Of a stretch of 64,000 nucleotides of DNA, positions 56,848 through 64,000 are shown piece by piece (position 1 is the stretch's first letter; each line of letters starts with the position of its first letter). Location of the stretch: NCBI GenBank assembly GCA_964020085.1, contig OZ026607.1:14724041-14788040 (forward strand). The letters run 5' to 3'. The notes beneath the pieces are model-generated. The model was given only the letters and a program-made list of their open reading frames with translations, searched no databases and was not told the DNA's origin. The DNA comes from Micromussa lordhowensis. Taxonomy: Eukaryota > Cnidaria > Anthozoa > Scleractinia > Lobophylliidae. A program made the translations under genes and the position numbers.

Positions 56848-56895
56848 ATGATGATGATGATGATGATGATGATGATAACAACAATAATAACAATT
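56848..56895. repeat. ATG/AAC trinucleotide microsatellite
   Basis: A GAT run followed by AAC triplets, preceded by a CTGCTACTG-rich stretch (56795-56847). Frames across it are Asp/Asn, Leu or Ser runs and are not genes. Confidence 0.85.
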
Positions 56896-57437
56896 GATTT
56901 GTAATACGACAACTCGTCTCCAGTGGCACACACATTTTTAAAACGAATAAGCTCCACTGTTTGAAAAGTTTTTCACTTCCAAATTTCTCTATTTTGCATG
57001 CTTTATGAATTCGCGAAATTCACGCGTCGCGAAAATTTTATGTTATAAGGCAGTATAGCATAAAAAGTAGTTTTTATTTACAGGGAGAAGAGGATTGTAT
57101 GAGAATAATGACGCCAAGCTCAGGGATTTGTTTTGGCACCATATTTTTGGGGCATACTGGTGATGGTGACCATTATGTGGCAATTGCCCCTACAAATGAG
57201 GTAAATAAAAAGAAGAATACCTTGGACTGATACAATTCCATAGGCATGTTTAAAGTTATATCAGATGAATATAGACAAAGAATTAAATCACACGATAATC
57301 GGATAACAGCGTTATAAACAGGAGCGACCTGTCGGTCACGTTACGTGTGTAGACCAATCGTTCGCGAGCGAAAATATCTGATGAATTATAGAAGTTGTTA
57401 GTATAGATCTATCACGAATGCCGTTCTCTGCGGATTG

Positions 57438-57485
57438 GCTACGCTACTCACTATCTATTCTGTGATAGATAGTGAGTAGCGTAGC
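57438..57485. repeat. Perfect 21-bp inverted repeat (hairpin, 6-base loop)
   Basis: Seen: left arm 57438-57458 (GCTACGCTACTCACTATCTA plus T), loop TCTGTG, right arm 57465-57485, perfect complement. It lies in the intron after the OTU His-box exon. Confidence 0.9.
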
Positions 57486-57585
57486 AGTGTACTCTTGACG
57501 GCAAAATGAAGGCCGTTTCTTGGCGTTTTCGAAGTGTCTATGAAGAGGATTTAGATAAAGTTTTGAACAACAAGTAGATTTATAC

Positions 57586-57700
57586 TAAAACAATTAGATT
57601 ATGAGCTCGAGATTTCTATGCGTTATAGTTGACTCGGGCTGCGCCCTCGTCAAGTATCATGCGATAGAAATCGCGAGCTCATAATGTAATTGTTAAATAT
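57586..57700. repeat. Imperfect ~52-bp inverted repeat (foldback) around a GGGCTGCGCCC centre
   Basis: Seen: AACAATTAGATTATGAGCTC on the left pairs with GAGCTCATAATGTAATTGTT on the right, and ATTTCTATGCG with CGATAGAAAT, converging on GACTCGGGCTGCGCCCTCGTC. Arms match at roughly 80-85 percent by eye. Similar foldbacks with a CTCGGGCTGCGCCC core are common in cnidarian DNA, so it is probably a MITE-like repeat; it shares the intron with the perfect hairpin at 57438-57485. Confidence 0.8.
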
Positions 57701-57735
57701 AAGTTTATGAAAGCTCTATACACCTTTCTTTACAG

Positions 57736-60220
57736 GGTACCGGTAGTTATGCTGACGCCACTAAATTGCCAACCAGTGCCCCAGATGATGATGTATTAGT
57801 CACGGCGGTTGTAAAAAAAACCAGCTGTTGTCACCAAAGAAGTCTCAAGGGAATGGCACCTTAAATAAACGTTCCTGGAAAATGGTTTGTCCATTAGCTT
57901 GCAATGTCATTATAGCGCAGCCATTTAACGAGGTCGGGGATCTTCCCTGGGCACTAAGATTCCCCGCGGGATTTTGACGACAGTGAAAGCAGGGAACGTA
58001 TGATCGTCGGGTTTGTCTGTTAATGGCGGAGCTCAGCTGGAAGGCATTCCCTAAAGTTTATATTATTTATATTAGAGTTTTACAAATATCTGAACAGTTG
58101 GTTAATGTGCCTTTCATGCTCTTACAAAATTCTGTTGATTCTTTTGCCAGACACAAATAAGGAAACGAAGACGGCAAATCCCAGAAATGGAATGGTTGGG
58201 CGAGGAAGAATACAACCCTGGAGTTCCTGTTTGGAGGGGTGAACCACAGGTGAAGATAAGTTTTTCCAATGCTCCCATGAGAAATGATCTCGACATCCAT
58301 CTTGAGGCTTCCGAGTAGAGTTGTAAGTTTCCTGCCGCCTATGAAAACTAACTGCCGTGTTCGGGTTCTCGCGGTAGCGAGTTCAAGTTATGACCTCGTA
58401 GATTCTGGCAATGAGTGGAGTACTGATTGAATAAAGACAGTTCCAATTCTTTGAGGAAATTGGATAAGAACCACCAGATCAAACGCGTATTAAGTTCATT
58501 GTTGGCATCAGTATTCCGCAGATCGATTGAGGAATGGGGCGATGACCCTAGAGCATCGAAAGAGGAAAAGGATGCTTTTATTTCCATTGATGTCAGATTA
58601 TTGATAAAGTTGTTTTTTTTTTTTTTTATCCCCAGAATCGTCTTTTTCATTAAGATGACCGTGAAGAAACCGTGAGCACTGGAAGTTCAGAGGAATCAGC
58701 CGACGAAGATAGCACGCCAAAGGATTCGAACGACTCGAGTGTGGCTGATAGGACTAAAAGACGGCGTACTTCATCGGTACGTTTCTCGCCGTATGGCATT
58801 AAATAATGAAGTAGTCATAAACAGAAACAATACCGAGAATGATAATGATGTACATGTAACTGGCTTGTTTCTCCCAATGACAGAACGAAGAGAAGGAGAA
58901 AGAAATTGATCTTATAGATTTGACCATGTCCTTTGACCAGCTTAGCTCTCTGCTGAGAACACACCGACAAAGACAGGGCAGAATCATCGTCCTTCCGATG
59001 CGAAAGCCAAGAATCTATTCAATGACAAAACAAGGTAAAAGAAAGTCCAGTCATTGAAGTGATAAAAACTGAGAACTTCGGGTCTGAAATCACCGCGATT
59101 TAAAAAGACTTGCTGTGAGATACTGCAATTTAATGCAAAACTGAGAATTCCGGCAGAACTAACTTATAGGCGGTACAAGTAAAATAGCAAGTAACTCTGT
59201 TTACGCCTTCAGTCATCAAAGATTGTTATCGTTATCGTTATTATTTCAGTACCACGGTATGCCCTGATGATCCCGTCAAAATAGAACCAGGGGGTGATTC
59301 AGGCGAAGAATTGCTACGACCTGCTTTCAGGTAAAACTGTTGTAAATTACAATTTGGACCAGCACATAAATCCTGTTGTGAAAGCAACTCAGAGGACGAG
59401 CATGGGAAGTGGGCCAGTAGCGAGCAATGTGCCTCTTCCTTTTTGTAACGTGCTGGCTAAACGAGGCAACCATGTTGTTTTCCCGTTTATCTACCCGAGA
59501 AAACATTGTGGCAACAACAACTCCGACAAATGTTTCTGAACTCCCCCATTAAAACAACTTGTTGCGCGCAACCACGCGTTTGCTCAGTGAACCATTACAG
59601 GTTACACCGTTAACTTCTCTCATTTCTACAAGTACAACAAATACAGCAAGGTTTTGGTCATCAGGAAACGATTTTTCCATAACATTTGAGTTGATACTAC
59701 TACTATTAATAATAATAATAATAATAATATTAATATTAATACTAATAATAGTATTAATAATAATAATATAATTTTTATTACAATAATAAAATAATAATAA
59801 TAATAATGATTACTTAGCTGTTTGAACCACCCTGAAAACATTACATACAACACTGTTGCCGTAACCAGTTCGAGAAACATTTCGGGGAACATTGCTTTAT
59901 AGAAGTTTTGTGGGGTATGCTAAATGGAACTTCTTTGAGGCAATATCTCTACTCGGGGGGCTCATGGAACGGAATAGGCTCCTCAAAGTAATAATTTCCC
60001 CCTTGCCTTTGAATGGATGTAAAAGTCAGGGTTTTTGACTTCGTCTTTTTGGAATAGTGACTAGCCCGTGCAATCCAGTTCTTTCAGATGGATTGCTTTA
60101 GTTCACTTGGTCCTTTATGGCCATTTGACAACGTCCAAACCTTCTTTTGCATAGTGGCTCAGGAGTCTCCGATGAAGATCTCAAAGACGACAGCTCTCTT
60201 CAAGCTTTAATTAAAAGCAG
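57736..60220 (+). pseudogene. Middle exons of the OTU-transposase gene (acidic linker)
   Basis: Seen, each next to a splice-like AG or GT: 57736-57865 (GTGSYADATKLPTSAPDDDV LVTAVVKK, then shifted frame to a stop); 58151-58249 (TQIRKRRRQIPEMEWLGEEE YNPGVPVWRGEPQ); about 58657-58776 (DREETVSTGSSEESADEDST PKDSNDSSVADRTKRRR); 58884-59034 (NEEKEKEIDLIDLTMSFDQL SSLLRTHRQRQG, IIVLPMRKPRIYSMTKQ, a SUMO-interacting-like IDLIDLT word); 59250-59330 (STTVCPDDPVKIEPGGDSGE, where VKIEPGG resembles a sumoylation consensus); 60163-60220 (GVSDEDLKDDSSLQALIKSR). Composition is acidic and Ser-rich, as expected of a disordered linker in a nuclear protein. Exon limits are by eye. Intron 59335-60160 includes an AAT microsatellite (59700-59810). 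Confidence 0.55.
59700..59810. repeat. AAT/ATT microsatellite
   Basis: Runs of AAT, ATT and TAATAATA triplets in the intron between the 59330 and 60163 exons. Confidence 0.9.
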
Positions 60221-60334
60221 GTATAAAAATTTACATCTGTCTGTTATGGGAAGCTATGGTATAAAACTTTTAAAGTCATACCACTATTCGCTTCACGCGC
60301 GAACTAGTTTAGACCTTTTTTCCTCATTTCTTAG

Positions 60335-62718
60335 CAAAAAGGAGTCGGAATCGGAGTCTGACGACTCCATCATTCACGAGAAGCTGAAACAACGTAAGCT
60401 ATCGAAATCCCCATGGGTCAATGTACAAGAAGAGACAGTGAAATCCCCACCCGTTGGAATCAATGGACTTAAAATATACGAAATTAAGGATTTCCAACAA
60501 AAGCTCGATGGCCTTCAAGATGGCAGAAAATGGAAAAAAAAATTGCCCCACTGAATGGAAAAACCATGGCCGTGTGCGCTTTGCTGATTGCAAGGGGTCG
60601 TACAAGTGCGCCCAAAAAAAGTGTCCTTTTAAGATGGAATTTAATGTAACAAATACAAAGAAGTTCGTAAAAGAAAGAGGCGAAATGATTTGCAAAATCT
60701 GGGGTAAAGTGGGAGAATATGTTGCATGCAGTGCGCGAAGGTATCTTAGTTATCGTAGTAAAGCAGTGACTGTTTATCATATTGGTAATCACACATGTCC
60801 CGTCAATGACAGTCTCCGAAAAAAGGACGTCACGAGCTTAGAACAAATTATACGGAATCAGCCAAACATCAAGCCCTTCAAGGTACAGTCGGCGTTCGTC
60901 ATTTCCGCATTTCAACAGCAAATGCATTGGAACGCATTCGAAAGAGAGGCCAGTGCTGTATTGGATAGGAAACGTGTATCTAACATGAAGCAGAAACTAA
61001 AGAAGGACATAGATCCTTTTGGTCACAACTTTGAGGCCATTGTCTCTTTTAAGGAGTATGCAGTTAAAAAAGACCCCTTATATGTGTATAAAATCAATGA
61101 CAAAAGAGGGAACCCGGACATGCCATCCTTTATATTCAAGACGAGCACGACGAAAATGAAAATAGCATTAAACATGGACAAAAAAGGGGACCATTTTCTG
61201 AGCAAGGAATTTTGATTCATTGACGGGAAAAGGAAACGGTGCAACGGGTTTATCACGCTAACAGTTAGTGTGTATCATCCCTTGCTGCGCAAACAGATAC
61301 CGCTGGCTAAAATGGAAGCACTGACCGAGGACACCGTAAACATCGAACTTTTCTGGCGTTTATTTAATGAGGTCCTGAGGAAAGGGTCCCGTTCCGATAG
61401 TGCTGCATTTGACCCTTTAGGTCTAATTTAGCGGGAATTTCAAAGGTGTTTGGAGATGATGCCGAAATTAAATCGTTTGAGTTCCACTTTAAAGACCACA
61501 GAAACAAAAAAGCTCAAAAACTAGACAGTAACAGCAATGACGAGTTTAAACAACTGTGTGACAGGCTGTTACTGTGCACAACTGTTGCTGGATACCAGGC
61601 CGCCAAGTCCGGTATGGGCTTATTTATTGCCGCCGATGATCGCAGGGCTTTCCTGAAAGACTGGGTATCGTGGTGGAATGAGCGACGTGGGTTCATTTTT
61701 CGTGCGTTCACCAACCCCAATGCACCACAAATGAACCAGGCTGAAGTGATTCACGCCGGTTGGGCTCACCGAGACCGCCAGAATTTGTCTCTGCTAGACG
61801 CGTGTCAAGCCGACACACGAGACGCTTTGCTGCTTGACGTGGAGATCAAAGCGTACTTGACCGGCGCTACATCCGGAAGAAAGGGTCCTTCGTTTGCTGA
61901 CCGCACACGTAAGCAGCATGAAGCAGAAGTAAGGAGAGCGAAGTCAACAGGGAAGGAGATGTTTTCCTCTCCAGACGGGCTACTCATTGATGCAGGTTCC
62001 TCACACAAACCACCTTCGCTGGAAAAGAAGACAACTAAATCAAAGGGTCCAGCTTTACCACCGCCACAGGTAATCAGTCAAAGTGTCAATCCACCGCCTA
62101 CTTGGCAGCCGAGCCACCCTGCTCCCCATGGTGCTGGTCCAGATTTACCACTGCCTCAAGTAATCAGTCAAAGCACGGCAATTGCCCCGCCTAATTGGCA
62201 GCCGAGCTACCCTGCTCTTTATAGCGCTGCCAATATGATACAGCCGAGGATCCAGACTTTTCCTCAATCACCAGCGTATCCTCAACCACCTTTTCCTCAG
62301 CCGCCTCTCCATCAACCGTCTATTCTTCAATCACCAATGCCCTGTGCCGGCTTACAGGCCCTCATGGAATTCTAGCATGTCGCCAACTATCTACGAGTTG
62401 GTCTTCACGCCTCTGACAGTGAGAAAATGTTATGGGTGTGGGAACGACCTGGGTGATAAATACAAAACTCCACCCTGTAATATTAAAATAAATCATGTAG
62501 ACAAAAGGGTCACCGGAAAAGATTTTACAAGAGGTCAGCTAATACACACTCAGGACTACTCGAACACGTATTATCATCCTATAGCGGCTCATATAACCAA
62601 AAGGAATCCACTTTTTCCTGGCCAAGTTCTCCTCAGACATGAGCTTTACAACGCATTGGATGATGGCCAGCGCAATTACGTCAACAAGCTTCACAGCCTA
62701 AATGTTGTTTCTAAGTAG
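60335..62718 (+). pseudogene. Zn-binding and MULE-type transposase region, 3' exon of the OTU-transposase gene
   Basis: Seen: an acidic start (KKESESESDDSIIHEKLKQR), then VGINGLKIYEIKDFQQKLDG. After a shift at an A9 run (about 60535) a Cys/His domain follows: RVRFADCKGSYKCAQKKCPF, EYVACSARRYLSYRSK and VYHIGNHTC, resembling the WRKY/GCM1 or FLYWCH fold of Mutator-like transposases. A segment ends KGDHFLSKEF with TGA at 61213, then FIDGKRKRCNGFITLTVSVY HPLLRKQIPLA, NIELFWRLFNEVL. A deletion or shift at 61390-61440 precedes KSFEFHFKDHRNKKAQKLDS and FLKDWVSWWNERRGFIFRAF, MNQAEVIHAGWAHRDRQNLS. A Pro/Gln-rich tail and, after a shift near 62350, a final Cys-pair domain (VRKCYGCGNDLGDKY, YYHPIAAHITKRNPLFPGQV) end at 62718. 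Four lesions, so dead. Part of the DDE core is missing. Confidence 0.7.
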
Positions 62719-63014
62719 GCTTTTAATTGAATGGGCGCAATTGCCGCATGCCGGCGGTATTTCAAAATTTCATACGGGAGAGGCAAAACAACGGTACTTC
62801 TTGTAACTAGGTTTGTCAAAATAGTGGTGGTTTTTTGGAAATACACATTACGAGCACCGTAACAACTTTTTAAGTGAGTCGATAAAGCTTATTGTCATGC
62901 TTAGTCAGTTGCGAGATAATAATATTTTTGACTAGTCATAAGCGAGTGAAATATTAGACAAGAAAACCATTGGGTTTCTCCTATCAATATTCAATGTTAT
63001 TTACTCGAGTGTTA
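62719..63014. other. No recognised feature
   Basis: Possible 3' UTR of the plus-strand gene (no AATAAA chosen). A Gly/Cys-free AT-rich stretch with no ORF of note. Confidence 0.45.
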
Positions 63015-63270
63015 CAACGACACATGATACCACCAGCTGTTAATGTAAAATAAAACAGAAACCGGAAACTCGAGTAAACCCGAAATTTGATTTGACGACA
63101 TTCAAAAGTAATTGTAAAGAATTTTTCGACCCTCGACTTGTTACCCTCGACCCTCGACCATTTACCCTCGACCCTCGACCCTCGACCCTCGACCCTCGAC
63201 CCTCGACCCTCGACCCTCGACCCTCGACCCTCGACCCTCGACCCTCGACCCTCGACCCTCGACCAAAAGC
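63015..63270 (-). repeat. Dispersed repeat with (GGGTCGA)n heptamers, copy 2
   Basis: Seen: on the minus strand a long, nearly perfect heptamer array (plus strand CGACCCT units, 63127-63264, about 18 units including interruptions GTTACC and ATTTACC) is followed by the same constant 3' part as at 47830-47940 (TTCTTTACAATTACTTTTGA to TTTCTGTTTTATTTTAC and TGGTATCATG). It is inverted relative to copy 1 and has a longer heptamer run. Frames across it (RGSRVEG or RPSTLDP repeats) are artefacts. Confidence 0.85.
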
Positions 63271-64000
63271 CTTGACGAGATCTGGGTGGTGTTCTCGGAT
63301 GGTCAAGTACCACTCGTATGTGTGGGGTTGATGTTTGGGTCACATAAGATGAGAAAACGAAAGGTGTTAATTGTTTGTTCTTTACGTCCGTGGCTTTGAA
63401 TTCTTTGAGAGGGTCAGCACTGGATTTAGGAGGAATGACCACCCCTTGTGCATATTTGAGATACGCTCTTTCACACACTCGACACAACCAACACCGATAC
63501 AACTGACTCGACAATGTGTTTGCTGCTAATGAACTTTATTAATTCCTTTTTCGATCATTTATACAATCTAGTTTACAGAATCAAATGGGTCATCATCTTT
63601 CTTATACAGATCATAAGTGTCCCAAGCCGTAATTGAATATTTACAGCCTCCCAGATCACATTCTTTACCTAGATTCCAGTCTCTGGCTGCTTAGTAATCA
63701 TCGGACTGATACAACCCATCCTTCTTCTCGATACAATCTTCACACAAAGTTGTTTCCAGTAACAGGTCAAACCAGTTCTTGCTACAAGTCGACGTCTTTG
63801 GCCATCTTACAAACTAGTTTGTACAGTTCATTACAAACTCCTTGGTGCGTCGCACTAACTGTCATTTCAAACGGAATTCTCACTTTTTGCTCCAAGTGTT
63901 CTGTGAGTTTCGGCATTCGCGGAAAACAGCTTTTAGTGTTACAGTATATCAAGAGCCGATCGAGTATATATTTTGAATTTTAAATATGTTAAGCGTATGT
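63271..64000. other. Unassigned, possibly coding on the minus strand
   Basis: Seen: a minus-strand frame from about 63514 back to 63271 with a Cys/basic start (CRVCERAYLKYAQGVVIPPK), and another reading DWNLGKECDLGGCKYSITAW DTYDLYKKDDDPFDSVN with a stop near 63569-63571, preceded by ETTLCEDCIEKKDGLYQSDD. The Cys-pair words look protein-like but several stops separate them and I do not recognise a family. Could be exons or a transposon relic continuing off the right edge. Confidence 0.3.

Larger units (their letters stand above)
50272..57200 (+). pseudogene. OTU-type cysteine peptidase region (first exon split by an L1), 5' part of an OTU-transposase gene
   Basis: Seen: the ATG at 50272 opens MPMKSFTSRLKQKGFIVSFN and PKGDGSCF, the OTU Cys box (Asp-Gly-Ser-Cys-Phe) at 50338-50355. 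A one- or two-base shift follows, then SAAAHQLKQDGACLKEATFD, HLLSHRFDESIF and EHRNGYERLFKKKE at the L1 target site. After the L1 (50514-56061), a middle piece at about 56640-56770 reads WEEAIKKLQGEFATNLVIQA FSDVMHQEVVVLTV. An exon at 57084-57200, bounded by CAG and GTAAAT, reads GEEDCMRIMTPSSGICFGTI, then FLGHTGDGDHYVAIAPTNE, the OTU His box. OTU enzymes remove ubiquitin. Because of the insertion and the frameshift this copy cannot make a full protein. 56074-56580 shows no clear exon. Confidence 0.65.

Noticed and set aside
63127..63264. Internal telomere
   Set aside because: Cnidarian telomeres are TTAGGG; this heptamer (GGGTCGA) is attached to a dispersed repeat body that recurs at 47.8 kb.
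62984..63514. 176-codon ORF with RGSRVEG repeats
   Set aside because: The repeat part is a translation of the heptamer array. Only the part beyond 63280 might be coding, and it is listed as unassigned.

Overview
The window is eukaryotic nuclear DNA from an anthozoan cnidarian, most probably a reef-building (scleractinian) coral. It is AT-rich and intron-rich, full of microsatellites and transposons, and carries relics of GFP-like fluorescent protein (FP) genes with the anthozoan five-exon layout and a coral-type C-terminus. I see no bacterial, organellar, tRNA or rRNA genes and no CRISPR array. Almost every protein-like segment is either an FP relic or belongs to a transposable element, and I found no clearly intact host gene.

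Layout. 1-173: N-terminus of a possible secreted protein on the minus strand, running off the left edge, preceded by a module that resembles the FP promoter, exon 1 and intron 1. 660-4765: a PIF/Harbinger transposase fragment and a decayed multi-exon copy of a multi-copy cnidarian protein family, both on the minus strand. 4.8-9.1 kb: no recognisable gene. 9.1-19.4 kb: a near-identical head-to-tail duplication of about 5.1 kb; each unit holds a complete five-exon FP pseudogene (minus strand) and a 31-bp minisatellite. 19.4-38.5 kb: an array of FP last-exon and 3' UTR relics in repeated blocks, with twin 113-bp minisatellites. This array has been split by a Penelope-like fragment (itself hit by a LINE), a full-length decayed CR1-type LINE, a 580-codon LINE RT fragment and a further LINE tail.

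39.2-47.3 kb: a Penelope-like GIY-YIG region (minus) split by a 7.5-kb element bounded by CACTG terminal inverted repeats. That element carries one multi-exon gene for a SAM-domain (SAMD3-like) protein and no recognisable transposase; it is the most unusual unit in the window. 47.4-49.9 kb: more Penelope-like pieces, GGT repeats and a dispersed repeat carrying a GGGTCGA heptamer array. 50.3-62.7 kb (plus strand): a decayed multi-exon gene or element that joins an OTU cysteine-peptidase domain to a Zn-binding (WRKY/GCM1 or FLYWCH-like) and MULE-type transposase region. A nearly intact L1/Tx1 LINE (50514-56061) with 12-bp target-site duplications sits in its first exon. The right end holds a second heptamer repeat and unassigned sequence.

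Reading the nested insertions gives a relative history: FP gene decay, then segmental duplication of dead FP copies, then several rounds of retrotransposon insertion. The near-identical 5.1-kb tandem pair could instead be unmerged haplotypes in the assembly, which must be excluded before any biological reading. All coding calls were made by eye from translated sequence; family names come from recognised motifs, not from a database search.
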